DNA from: Dankookia rubra
Lineage (GTDB): Bacteria; Pseudomonadota; Alphaproteobacteria; Acetobacterales; Acetobacteraceae
Direction: 5' to 3'
Length of the DNA stretch: 64,000 bases
NCBI RefSeq assembly: GCF_004355005.1
Contig: NZ_SMSJ01000016.1
Span: 1 to 64,000, forward strand
The stretch's first letter is position 1. The number at the start of each line of letters is the position of its first letter. The notes under the pieces are model-generated. The model was given only the letters and a program-made list of their open reading frames with translations. It searched no databases and had not been told where the DNA came from. Positions 45,355 through 53,303 of the stretch are shown one piece after another. A program made the position numbers and the translations under genes.

Positions 45355-46746
45355 TCAGGCGATCAGGATATGGCTCTCCGGCACCGTGCCGACGCCCGGC
45401 AGGGTCACGTAGCCGTCGCCGGGGTTCCAGGCGATGCCAAGACCGGGCGTGGAACTCGTTTGCCAGGTGATCAGGCTCTCCCGGGCGATGCCGGTGAAGG
45501 TCAGGGTATCGACCGCCGGATCGAAGCCGTCGATCACGGCATGGCCGGAGCCGGGCTGGATCACCCAGTTCTCCGCGGCGGCGGTTGCGATGTAACTGCC
45601 GCCGGTGGCGCCGACCGAGACGCTGGCGCCGCCGGTGACCGGGGCCGCGGCGACCGCGGCGCCGCCGCCGACAGCCAGCCCATGCGCATCCACCCAGATC
45701 GGCAGGCCGGCATTGTCGTAGACCGCATGGCCCTGGCCGGTGCCATTGGCGGCTTCAAGCCGGCCATAACCCCAGCCGTAATACAGCTTGGCGCCGGCCG
45801 GGATGACTCCGTTGAAGGAGACGTACATCGTGTCCGGCGCACCGATCGCCAGCGCCGCGGCGCCGCCATCGGTTGCCTTGCCGTCCGGGCCGAAGATCGT
45901 CCAGCCGACGCCCTGCGCCGCCGCAGCGTCGAGTGGCGCAAGGCTGCTGGCGGCATCGAACTGCACCTTGAGCATCAGCTGATTGGGGGCGGAGACGCTG
46001 GCGGCGATGACCTGCGGGCCGAGGTTGTCGATATTGCCGCCGGCCAGCGCCACCGGGGAGCCGGGCTTGGCATAGGGTGCCCATTCCTCGGCCAGCGAGG
46101 CAGCGATACGGATCGACGCGATCCGCTGGTCCTCGAAGGACATGTGGGACCCGCCGAAGCCGGTGGGATTGTCCCAGGTCATGTCGGAATCCTGGATGCG
46201 GGCGGCGATGCCGGCGTTGAAGGCCGGGTCGGCCGAGAGTTCCTCCATCCCGGTGCGGATCGCCTGATGACCAGTGCCGGTGCCGCTGCTGTAGGGAATG
46301 GCGCTGACGAAGAGGTAGGGCAGCGTGGCGGCAGATTGGCCATAGGCGCCGCGCACCAGCGCCGCGTCGTAGCGGACGCCGCTTTCCCAGAGCGCCGGCG
46401 TGAGCGCGCCGTAGAGGCTGTCGTACTCGCTGTGCAGCCAGACCACGGCGGTGGGCTGCGCCTTCTGCGCGGCGGAAAGGCCGTTGATGTAGTTCAGAAG
46501 GCCTTGTTCCTGTGCTCCCACCTGCCATCCGGCAGCTGTCAACTTCAGCCACTCGGTCAGGAAGGAGGTGCCGCTATAAACCGTGTTCGCGACCGCAGCG
46601 TCGTGCTGGAATTCCAGCGTGACGGTATCGTTCACGCCGTCGAAGCCGAGCAGGGACTGCACGCGGCTGACGAGAGTGCTGCCGTTGAAGGCACCGAGAA
46701 GAAATGCGTTCGACTGACCGCGCAACAGGATGTTCAGATTCACCAT
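45355..46746 (-). CDS. SGNH/sialate-O-acetylesterase-like protein with C-terminal beta domain
   Basis: A 463-residue protein, not assignable to a named gene. It opens with NLNILLRGQSNAFLLG, the GQSN block that carries the catalytic serine in sialate O-acetylesterase/CE6-type SGNH hydrolases. VVWLHSEYDSLYG (about residues 101-113) and GFGGSHMSFEDQRIA (about 196-210) supply likely block II and catalytic-histidine segments. The last 120 residues (GGSYIATAAAENWVIQPGSGHAVIDGF-like) resemble Ca-binding beta domains at the C-terminus of type I secreted proteins. No N-terminal signal peptide is present, fitting type I export. Its position next to flagellin and the glycosylation genes suggests action on acylated surface glycans, which is inference. 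Confidence 0.65.
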   Translation of the reverse strand: MVNLNILLRGQSNAFLLGAFNGSTLVSRVQSLLGFDGVNDTVTLEFQHDAAVANTVYSGTSFLTEWLKLTAAGWQVGAQEQGLLNYINGLSAAQKAQPTAVVWLHSEYDSLYGALTPALWESGVRYDAALVRGAYGQSAATLPYLFVSAIPYSSGTGTGHQAIRTGMEELSADPAFNAGIAARIQDSDMTWDNPTGFGGSHMSFEDQRIASIRIAASLAEEWAPYAKPGSPVALAGGNIDNLGPQVIAASVSAPNQLMLKVQFDAASSLAPLDAAAAQGVGWTIFGPDGKATDGGAAALAIGAPDTMYVSFNGVIPAGAKLYYGWGYGRLEAANGTGQGHAVYDNAGLPIWVDAHGLAVGGGAAVAAAPVTGGASVSVGATGGSYIATAAAENWVIQPGSGHAVIDGFDPAVDTLTFTGIARESLITWQTSSTPGLGIAWNPGDGYVTLPGVGTVPESHILIA

Positions 46747-47342
46747 GGACCTCGTGCATCGACACAGGCCCCAGCGTCAGCCTGCCGGGTCGATGCTGAG
46801 GTATCCTAAGGAATGCAGCCAAACGCGTCCGTGTGAGCGATTATTCGTTACTTGTATCCGGTCGAGTTCGCGCAAGCGGTTATTCTTGCGATCTGGTCAG
46901 AAACCCTGGAGCGACAGCACCAACTCCGCAAGGGCCCAGAAGCCCACCATGCTGACGATGCCGATCAGGCTCGCCTCCTGGACCGCGTCCAGGCCGCGGA
47001 ACCAGCGCCCAGCGGCGCGGAAATGCCGGCGGGCGACAAGCCGCATATCGACGGTGGCGGAGCCGGCCCGGGCGGGGCGCGGCGGGATGGCGAAGCCGGC
47101 ATCGGCGAAAGCATGGGTCTGCATGAGCCCGATAGGAACAAAAAGAGAACCTAAGCGCAAGAGGAAAAGTTCACTCTCTGTTCACCGGATGCTGCCCTGC
47201 TCGCCGGGCCAGGGCAAGCGCCAAGCGCATCCCGGCGGAATTGGACCGCCCACCGGACGCTGCCGGGAGAAATCCCCGGCTGGGCGGGTTCTCCGGTGCA
47301 GTGGATGCGGTAGGCTCGCGCCCATCAAGGGTGGGAACGGAC
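46747..47342. other. intergenic region with an AT-richer stretch and one possible small gene
   Basis: A 596-base region between the divergent SGNH and SAF-domain genes. About 46800-46910 is clearly lower in GC than the rest of the window and probably holds the promoter of the SGNH gene, but no convincing -35/-10 pair was fixed. The small reading frame at 46897-47160 is listed separately. From about 47165 to 47342 no gene or clear signal was seen; the SAF-domain gene's promoter should lie here. Confidence 0.5.
46897..47160 (-). CDS. possible small tail-anchored membrane protein
   Basis: An 87-residue reading frame, not recognised. Residues 1-50 are basic and low in hydrophobic content (VDMRLVARRHFRAAGRWFRGLD). 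Residues about 63-84 (ASLIGIVSMVGFWALAELVLSL) form one convincing membrane helix at the extreme C-terminus. A shorter start at MQTHAFADAG (residue 13) is possible. No strong ribosome site was found, so expression is uncertain. It stands alone in the gap upstream of the SAF-domain gene and on the opposite strand. Confidence 0.35.
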   Translation of the reverse strand: MRLGSLFVPIGLMQTHAFADAGFAIPPRPARAGSATVDMRLVARRHFRAAGRWFRGLDAVQEASLIGIVSMVGFWALAELVLSLQGF

Positions 47343-48674
47343 ATGAACCTGCACAGGATGCTCCGGGCGCGCGCGGCAGCGGGCAAGCCGGTGACGGTGG
47401 GGCTGATCGGGGCCGGCAAGTTCGGCTCGATGTTTCTCGCCGCCGCGCAGCGCACAACGGGGATGCAGGTCGCCGGCATCGCCGATCTGGCGCTGCCCCG
47501 GGCCCGCGCGGCACTGGCGCGAGTCGGTTGGTCGGAGGCGAAATACAGCGCGCCCGACCTCGACGCGGCGCTCCGCACCGGCGCGACGGCACTGACCGAG
47601 GACGCGATGGGGTTGATCGCAGATCCCCGCATCGAGGTCATTGTCGAATGCACCGGCCACCCCGCCGCCGGCATCCGCCACGCGATCGCCGCCATCGCGC
47701 ATGGCAAGCACATCGTCATGGTGAACGTGGAGGCCGACGTCCTCGCCGGCCCGCTGCTGGCGGAGAAGGCGCACGCCGCCGGGACGGTCTACTCCATGGC
47801 CTATGGCGACCAGCCGGCCCTGGTCTGCGAGATCGTCGATACCCTGCGTGCCGAGGGCTTCACCGTCGTCGCCGCGGGCAAGGGCACGAAATACCTGCCG
47901 GCCTACCATGCCAGCACGCCAGCCACCGTCTGGGGACATTACGGGCTGACCGAGGAACAGGCAAAGCTCGGCGGGATGAACCCGCAGATGTTCAACTCCT
48001 TCCTTGACGGCACGAAGTCTGGCATCGAGATGGCGGCGATCGCCAATGCCACCGGGCTGCAGCCGCCGGAGGACGGCCTCGACTTCCCGCCCTGCGGCAC
48101 CCACGACCTGCCGCGGGTTTTCGCCGGCTCGACCGGGCGGGTGGAGGTGATCTCCTCGCTCGAGCGCGACGGCAGGCAGGTGCAGGGCGACCTGCGCTGG
48201 GGCGTCTATGCGGTCTTCGAGGGCGAGACCGACTATATCCGCCGCTGCTTCTCGGAATACGGCGTGGCGACCGACCCGAGCGGGCGCTACGCGGCGCTGT
48301 GGCGGCCCTACCACTTCATCGGGCTGGAACTCGGCATCTCGGTCGCCTCGGCGGCGCTGCGGCGGGAGCCGACCGGGTCGTCGGAAGCCTGGCGCGGCGA
48401 CGTGGCGTCGACGGCCAAGCGCGACCTCGCGGCCGGCGAGGTGCTGGATGGCGAGGGTGGCGCCATGGTCTGGGGCAAGTGCATCCCGGCGGAGCGGTCC
48501 CTCGCCGTCGGGGCGCTGCCGATCGGCTTGGCGCATGGCGTGCCGCTGAAGCGGGCGGTGAAGGCGGGCGGGATCGTCACCTATGCCGACGTGGCGCTGG
48601 ACGAGGGCTCGGAGGTGGTGCGGATCCGGCGCGCGATGGAGCAGGCGGGAAGGCCGGCAAAGGCGGCGGAGTAG
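47343..48674 (+). CDS. SAF-domain NAD(P)-dependent oxidoreductase (homoserine dehydrogenase-like)
   Basis: A 443-residue protein with an N-terminal Rossmann domain (PVTVGLIGAGKFGSMFLAAAQ, residues about 16-36) and a middle with VIVECTGHPAAGIRHAIAAIAHGKHIVMVNVEADVLAG. A characteristic segment GDQPALVCEIVDTLRAEGFTVVAAGKGTKYLP follows, and a C-terminal SAF domain (VASTAKRDLAAGEVLDGEGGAMVWGK). This family occurs widely in proteobacterial catabolic loci and is often labelled homoserine dehydrogenase-like, but its substrate is not established. It converges with the MmgE/PrpD gene; the 67-base gap between them contains short GC-rich hairpins (GCCGC-CGC-GCGGC). Confidence 0.82.
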   Translation: MNLHRMLRARAAAGKPVTVGLIGAGKFGSMFLAAAQRTTGMQVAGIADLALPRARAALARVGWSEAKYSAPDLDAALRTGATALTEDAMGLIADPRIEVIVECTGHPAAGIRHAIAAIAHGKHIVMVNVEADVLAGPLLAEKAHAAGTVYSMAYGDQPALVCEIVDTLRAEGFTVVAAGKGTKYLPAYHASTPATVWGHYGLTEEQAKLGGMNPQMFNSFLDGTKSGIEMAAIANATGLQPPEDGLDFPPCGTHDLPRVFAGSTGRVEVISSLERDGRQVQGDLRWGVYAVFEGETDYIRRCFSEYGVATDPSGRYAALWRPYHFIGLELGISVASAALRREPTGSSEAWRGDVASTAKRDLAAGEVLDGEGGAMVWGKCIPAERSLAVGALPIGLAHGVPLKRAVKAGGIVTYADVALDEGSEVVRIRRAMEQAGRPAKAAE

Positions 48675-48741
48675 CGAAGGGAGCTTTGCCCTCTCCGCAC
48701 ATTCCCACTGGGCCGCCGCGCGGCTCGGACCCGGCAGGGGT

Positions 48742-50019
48742 TCAGGGGCGGAAGGCCTGGAACAGTGCCGCGGCTGAGGACAGGCGGTCGGGGTGGCGGG
48801 CCATCTCCCACAGTTCACGCCAACGGGCGCCGAGGCCGGGCTCGACGCAGCGACGGAACTTGTCGCGCAGCGCGGCTTCAGGATGCGGGCGGCCGGGGTC
48901 GCCCGGGGTGCCGATGACCTCGCGCCGGCGGGTCGTGCCGTCGGCCAAGCGCAGCACGACGCGGCAGACGCGCTCGGCCGGCTGACGGGCGGTCAGGGCC
49001 GGGTCCTCGCGGACCGTCACCTTGGCGGCGAGGGCCCGGGTCGCGGGATCGGCGATGGCGGCGGGGGAGAAAGCTTCGATCCAGGCGCCGCCGGAGACGA
49101 TTCGCGTGGCCACGGTGAAGGGAATGGAGAAGCGGCCGGCGATCGGCGCGACGGCGGCGCGTTCCGAGAGCAGCGACGCTGAGCCAAAGGTCTCCACCTC
49201 GATCACCGTGACGGCCTCCGGCGCGATGGGCGCCTCGGTCAGCAGCCGCTCGATCGCTTCCAACGCGCCCTGGGTCTCGCGGCAGCAGGAATGCAGCTTG
49301 AGGAAGCTCTCCAGGATGAACCAGCGGCCGGCGGAGGCCTCGTAGGCCATCTGGTCCCAGGCGTTTCCGATGACCGTGCCGAAGACGACGGGAATGCCGA
49401 GCGGCTCGCCGGTGACGCCGGCTTCCGCCAGGTCCACCGCGAGCAGACCGTTCTGCGCTGCGGCACCGGCATAAACGTTGCGGACGGAGCCGCCGCGCAG
49501 CGATGCGGTGGCGCTGGTAGCAAGGCCGAGGCTGGCGGCGAGGTCGAGCGCCCCCTGGGTCCGGGCGGCGTCGTGGCCACGCAGGCTGGCGACCGCGGCA
49601 GCGGCGCCGATGACGCCCCAGGTACCATGCGGATGCGCGGCGGGGCGGAGCCGCATGGCGTGACCCACCCGCGAACCGGCCTCGTAGCCGGCGATGCAGG
49701 CGGTGAGCAGCGCCTCGCCGCCGCAGTTGCGAACTGCGGCCTCTGCCAGGGCGGGGGCGATGGCGTGGATCGCGGGGTGGCCGCCTGCAGGGTAGTTGCC
49801 CTCGTCGAGCTCGGTGGCGGTGCCGGCCAAGCCGGTGAGAAAGGCCGCCATGGGCGGCGGCGCGGCAGCCGCGGTCCCCAGCAGCGGCACGCCACCGGTC
49901 GCATGGCGCGCCACCATGGCGGAGACCTCGGTCTCACGGTGTCCCGCGACGATGGCGCCGAGCGTATCGGCAAGGATCAGGCCTGCATGGTCGCGGACGT
50001 GAGACGGGATCGGCTGCAT
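48742..50019 (-). CDS. MmgE/PrpD family protein
   Basis: A 425-residue member of the MmgE/PrpD family, which includes 2-methylcitrate dehydratase and cis-aconitate decarboxylase. Family blocks: LILADTLGAIVAGHRETEV, then LAGTATELDEGNYPAGGHPAIHAIAPALA, HPHGTWGVIGAAAAVASLRG, LKLHSCCRETQGALEAIE and FSIPFTVA. Its N-terminus is about 15-20 residues shorter than usual, because the start overlaps the end of the quiC-like gene by 43 bases. It may act on a dicarboxylate or tricarboxylate formed downstream of protocatechuate cleavage; no substrate can be assigned from sequence. Confidence 0.87.
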   Translation of the reverse strand: MQPIPSHVRDHAGLILADTLGAIVAGHRETEVSAMVARHATGGVPLLGTAAAAPPPMAAFLTGLAGTATELDEGNYPAGGHPAIHAIAPALAEAAVRNCGGEALLTACIAGYEAGSRVGHAMRLRPAAHPHGTWGVIGAAAAVASLRGHDAARTQGALDLAASLGLATSATASLRGGSVRNVYAGAAAQNGLLAVDLAEAGVTGEPLGIPVVFGTVIGNAWDQMAYEASAGRWFILESFLKLHSCCRETQGALEAIERLLTEAPIAPEAVTVIEVETFGSASLLSERAAVAPIAGRFSIPFTVATRIVSGGAWIEAFSPAAIADPATRALAAKVTVREDPALTARQPAERVCRVVLRLADGTTRRREVIGTPGDPGRPHPEAALRDKFRRCVEPGLGARWRELWEMARHPDRLSSAAALFQAFRP

Positions 50020-51962
50020 GGGCGTGAAGCTCGCCGCTCACGCCCGCGCGCGCAAGACCCACAAACATTGATGGGGTTCGGGGAAGTACCTTTCCCCGAT
50101 GCCCACTTCCTTTGCTGCCGCGCCTGCGCCGCCATCCGCACCGCCGCGTTCGGCGCCCCATATTGGTCATAGCCGCCGCGCCGCTCGACGAGCTCGAAGA
50201 AGAAACGGTCCTGGAAGGCGTGGGTATAGGCATGCACGAAGCTGCCGCCCTGAGCGTCCTGGTCGTACAGCAGATGGCCGCGTTGCAGCGCGGCGAGTTG
50301 CGCGTCACCAAGGCCGAAGCGTGCCGCAAGGTCGTCGTAGTAGTTTTCCGGGATATCCAGCATCGGTGCATCCGGCGCCGCTGCCGCGGAGACATCGGGT
50401 GCGGCGAAGGCAACGTGATGCACACCAGCCCCGGCATAGGCGGAAACGAACCGCCCGGTTGTCGTCTGTCGGCTTTCGGAAACGTTCAGCGGCAGCCGGA
50501 CGCTGCGGCTTGCCGAGGACAGCGTGCGGCTGCGGACGATGCCGAAGGGATCGGGCAATTCCCAGACCGGGTCGGCCTGTAGACCGAAGACGGCGCGCCA
50601 GAACAGCACGAAGCCGTCGAGGTGCCCGGGGGCGAGCGCCTGCACAACATGGTCGATGCCGGCGAGCGGCGGCAGCGCGGCGGCTTGCGGCGCGGCCAGG
50701 TTGAAGTCGGCCGACCAGATGTCGCTGCCGGTGCGCACCAGGTAGATCAGCGTGCCGTCCGGCGCGCGGATGGCGGGGATGCGCTGCTCGCCCTCTCCGA
50801 TGCGCTCCTGCCAGGCGGGGCTGAGCAGGGATTGCGCGCGGGCCAGTGCGCGCGCGGGGTCATCGACGCGCAGCGCCATGGCACAGACGGCCGGGCCGAA
50901 CATCTCGAAACGCTCGGAGGCCGCGCTGTCGGGTTCGCTGTTGAGGACGAGGTTGACGCCGCCCTGCCGCTGCAGTTCGACCGACTTTGAGCGGTGCAGG
51001 CCAGCGCGGGCAAAGCCAAGAGTGCCGAGCAGGCCGGCGAGCTGCCCGCGCGAGGGGTCGTCCACCGCGAATTCGAGGAACTCGAAGCCGGCGAGTTCCG
51101 CTGCAGGCGGCAGCGCGGCCGCCGGGACACCGGCGGGCGGCGCCGCGCCGCGCACCTCGTCGTCCAGCAGGATCAGGCTGCGCAGCGCGTCGCGGGCGAT
51201 GCGGCGGACAGGGGCGGCACGGAACTCGTCGTTGAAGATTTCGAGCGAGATCGGGCCGCGATAGCCGGCGCGAAGAACGTCGCGCAGGAAGGACCCGACC
51301 GGCAACTCGCCCTGGCCGGGGAAGAGGCGGAAGTGGCGGCTCCAGGAGAGCACGTCCATCGACAGCTTCGGCGCATCGGCAAGCTGCAGGAAGAACAGCT
51401 TCTCGGACGGCACCGCGTCGAGCCCGGCGAGGTCGTCGCCGCGCGAGAGGCTGTGGAAGCTGTCAAGGATGAGGCCGAGCGCCGGATGGTCGGCCAGGTG
51501 CACGATGTCCCAGGCCTGGCGCCATAGGCTGGTCTGCTTGCCCCAAGCCAATGCCTCGAAGCCGACGCGCAGGCCGCGGGCCGCGGCGCGTTCCGCCATC
51601 TCGCGCAGGTCGGCGGCAGCGCGTTCGGGCTCCGGCAAGGTGGCGGGCTGCGTGTTGCTGCAGACCAGGATCAGGTCGGTGCCGAGCGCCTGCATGGTGT
51701 CGAACTTGCGCTCGGCACGGTCGAGGTTGCGGCGGCGCTGCGGCTCTGGCATCGCCTCGAAGTCGCGGAAGGGCTGGTAGATGGTGACCGCAAGACCGAG
51801 ATCGGCGCACATGCGCCCGACCTCCTCGGGCGAGCCGTCATAGGTCAGCAGGTCGTTCTCGAAGATCTCGATCCCCTGGAACCCGGCCAGCGCCGCGGCT
51901 TCCAGCTTGTCCGGCAGGGTCCCGCTAAGGCAGACGGTGGCGATCGACTTCGGCAGCGGCAT
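49977..51962 (-). CDS. quiC: 3-dehydroshikimate dehydratase with C-terminal HPPD-like domain
   Basis: A 661-residue two-domain protein. Residues 1-270 are a sugar-isomerase-type TIM barrel (IATVCLSGTLPDKLEAAALAGFQGIEIFENDLL, then LGLILDSFHSLSRG and GYRGPISLEIFNDEFR with metal ligands). Residues about 290-620 are a double vicinal-oxygen-chelate region like 4-hydroxyphenylpyruvate dioxygenase, with metal-site sequence GIDHVVQAL, GVHHVAFAAPD and FFFELVERRGGYDQYG. This matches QuiC/QsuB-type enzymes that turn 3-dehydroshikimate into protocatechuate. The last 45 or so residues are not family-like and run over a hairpin into the next gene, suggesting loss of the original stop. It is in one operon with pcaG-pcaH. 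Confidence 0.88.
   Translation of the reverse strand: MPLPKSIATVCLSGTLPDKLEAAALAGFQGIEIFENDLLTYDGSPEEVGRMCADLGLAVTIYQPFRDFEAMPEPQRRRNLDRAERKFDTMQALGTDLILVCSNTQPATLPEPERAAADLREMAERAAARGLRVGFEALAWGKQTSLWRQAWDIVHLADHPALGLILDSFHSLSRGDDLAGLDAVPSEKLFFLQLADAPKLSMDVLSWSRHFRLFPGQGELPVGSFLRDVLRAGYRGPISLEIFNDEFRAAPVRRIARDALRSLILLDDEVRGAAPPAGVPAAALPPAAELAGFEFLEFAVDDPSRGQLAGLLGTLGFARAGLHRSKSVELQRQGGVNLVLNSEPDSAASERFEMFGPAVCAMALRVDDPARALARAQSLLSPAWQERIGEGEQRIPAIRAPDGTLIYLVRTGSDIWSADFNLAAPQAAALPPLAGIDHVVQALAPGHLDGFVLFWRAVFGLQADPVWELPDPFGIVRSRTLSSASRSVRLPLNVSESRQTTTGRFVSAYAGAGVHHVAFAAPDVSAAAAPDAPMLDIPENYYDDLAARFGLGDAQLAALQRGHLLYDQDAQGGSFVHAYTHAFQDRFFFELVERRGGYDQYGAPNAAVRMAAQARQQRKWASGKGTSPNPINVCGSCARGRERRASRPCSRSRLTSATMQA
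50053..50098 (-). repeat. two-hairpin element inside the 3' extension of quiC
   Basis: On the minus strand a perfect 7-bp stem (CGGGGAA / TTCCCCG, 6-base loop, 50098-50079) is followed by a CCCA...TGGG stem and then a CTTG. The same order of parts, GGGGAA-GGTA-TTCCCC, then CCCC...TGGGCTTG, occurs at 2975-3024 after the DUF1127 gene. Both copies lie directly downstream of a gene in the same orientation as that gene. The element looks like a non-coding, terminator-like repeat, although quiC's reading frame happens to stay open through it. Confidence 0.5.
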
Positions 51963-51992
51963 CGGTGAGGTCCTTCGGCCGAGGGTGTCGCG

Positions 51993-52514
51993 TCAGACCT
52001 CGAGGAAGACCGTCTCGCCTGCACCCTGCAGGCGGATGTCGAGGTTCCAGGCACCGGCGCCAATCGGCTTCGCAATCAGCGTCGCCCGCTCGGCTGGATC
52101 CTCGATCGAGGAGAGCAGCGGGTCAGTCTCGTTCAACGCCTCGCCCTGGAAATAGACGCGGGTCCGCAGCGCGGTCATCAGGCCGCGGGCGAGCAGCACC
52201 ACGGAAAGATGCGGCGCCTGGGTCTGGTTGCCGTTGCCCGGCACCGCTTCGGGCTTCAGGGTGACGAAGCGGAAGCGCCCGTCGCTGTCGGTGGCGCTGC
52301 GGCCATAGCCGGGAAACCGCTCGTCGGCCGGCGGGCTGGCCTGCCAGATCTCGACCGCGGCATCGACCACGGCATCGCCGGCGCCGTCGGTAATCCGGCC
52401 GGTCACCTCAATGCGCTCGCCCTCCGCGCCGAAGCGCGTCAGGTCCGCCCATTCCTTGTGCTCGATCAGGTGCCAGTAGGGGCCGATGGTCTGGCTGGCG
52501 GTGGCAGCGGGCAT
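51993..52514 (-). CDS. pcaG: protocatechuate 3,4-dioxygenase alpha subunit
   Basis: A 173-residue alpha chain of the intradiol dioxygenase that opens protocatechuate to 3-carboxy-cis,cis-muconate. Family sequence: ASQTIGPYWHLIEHKEW, ITDGAGDAVVDAAVEIWQASP, FRFVTLKPEAVPG, APHLSVVLLARGLMTALRTRVYFQGE. As expected for PcaG, the iron ligands of the beta chain are missing. The length is a little below the usual 190-200 residues. The start overlaps the pcaH stop by one base (TGATG), the usual coupling of the two subunits. Confidence 0.92.
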   Translation of the reverse strand: MPAATASQTIGPYWHLIEHKEWADLTRFGAEGERIEVTGRITDGAGDAVVDAAVEIWQASPPADERFPGYGRSATDSDGRFRFVTLKPEAVPGNGNQTQAPHLSVVLLARGLMTALRTRVYFQGEALNETDPLLSSIEDPAERATLIAKPIGAGAWNLDIRLQGAGETVFLEV

Positions 52515-53221
52515 CAGTGCGCCTCCTCGAATGGCGTCGCGCCGCGGCCGCGCAGGACGATGTCGAAGCGGTAGCCGAGCGCCCATTCGGGTTCGGTGAT
52601 GTCGAGGTCGAACCTGCTGACCAGGCGGTCACGTGCGCCGGCATCGGCGATGCCGTGGTAGATCGGGTCGAGGGCCAGCAGCGGATCGCCGGAGAAGTAC
52701 ATTTGGGTGATCAACCGCTGGGCAAAGCCGGTGCCGAACAGCGAGAAATGGATGTGCACGGGACGCCAGGCATTGTGGTGGTTGCGCCAGGGATAGGCAC
52801 CTGGCTTGATGGTGACGAAGCGGTAGTGCCCCTGCGCATCGGTGAAGACGCGGCCCTCGCCGGGAAAGTTCGGGTCGGCGGGAGCGTCGTGGGTGTCGCG
52901 CGGATGGGCGTAGCGGCCGGCGGCATTGGCCTGCCAGACCTCGACCATGGTGTTGGGGATGGGGCGGCCGTCCTCGTCCGTCACCCGGCCGGCGACGATG
53001 ATGCGCTCGCCGAGCGGCTCGCCCTTCGCCTGCTTCGTCAAGTCGCCGATCTCTGGGAAGAGCGCCGGGGTGAAATGCGGGCCGGTGGTCTCCGAAACGG
53101 TCTGCGCCAGGGGTCGCAGCGCGCGCTTCGGGTGGCGCAGATGCGTGCTGCCATAGGCAGCGTGGTCCAGCGGCGGCTGGGTGCCGGCCGCGAAGGGCCG
53201 GAAGGGCGCGGTGTCCGACAT
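52514..53221 (-). CDS. pcaH: protocatechuate 3,4-dioxygenase beta subunit
   Basis: A 235-residue catalytic subunit. The iron ligands are visible: a tyrosine in NAAGRYAHPRD (about residue 99), a tyrosine in KPGAYPWRNHHNAW (about 136), and two histidines in WRPVHIHFS (about 148 and 150). The N-terminal LRHPKRALRPLAQTVSETTGP and C-terminal LVSRFDLDITEPEWALGYRFDIVL are typical of PcaH. It is upstream of pcaG and quiC in one minus-strand run, so protocatechuate made by QuiC can be cleaved directly. The later genes pcaB, pcaC and pcaD are not in the window. Confidence 0.94.
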   Translation of the reverse strand: MSDTAPFRPFAAGTQPPLDHAAYGSTHLRHPKRALRPLAQTVSETTGPHFTPALFPEIGDLTKQAKGEPLGERIIVAGRVTDEDGRPIPNTMVEVWQANAAGRYAHPRDTHDAPADPNFPGEGRVFTDAQGHYRFVTIKPGAYPWRNHHNAWRPVHIHFSLFGTGFAQRLITQMYFSGDPLLALDPIYHGIADAGARDRLVSRFDLDITEPEWALGYRFDIVLRGRGATPFEEAH

Positions 53222-53303
53222 GCCTTGGTCTCCTCCTGGGCGCGGCGCCCGGCGGGCGCCGCTGGATGAAGTCTAGTGCCGATCAGGGACGGCGGCGATG
53301 CGC

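Noticed and set aside
48675-48741. GC-rich short hairpins between the SAF-domain and MmgE/PrpD genes
   Set aside because: Stems are 4-5 bp and not clearly related to the other repeats, so no separate feature is claimed.
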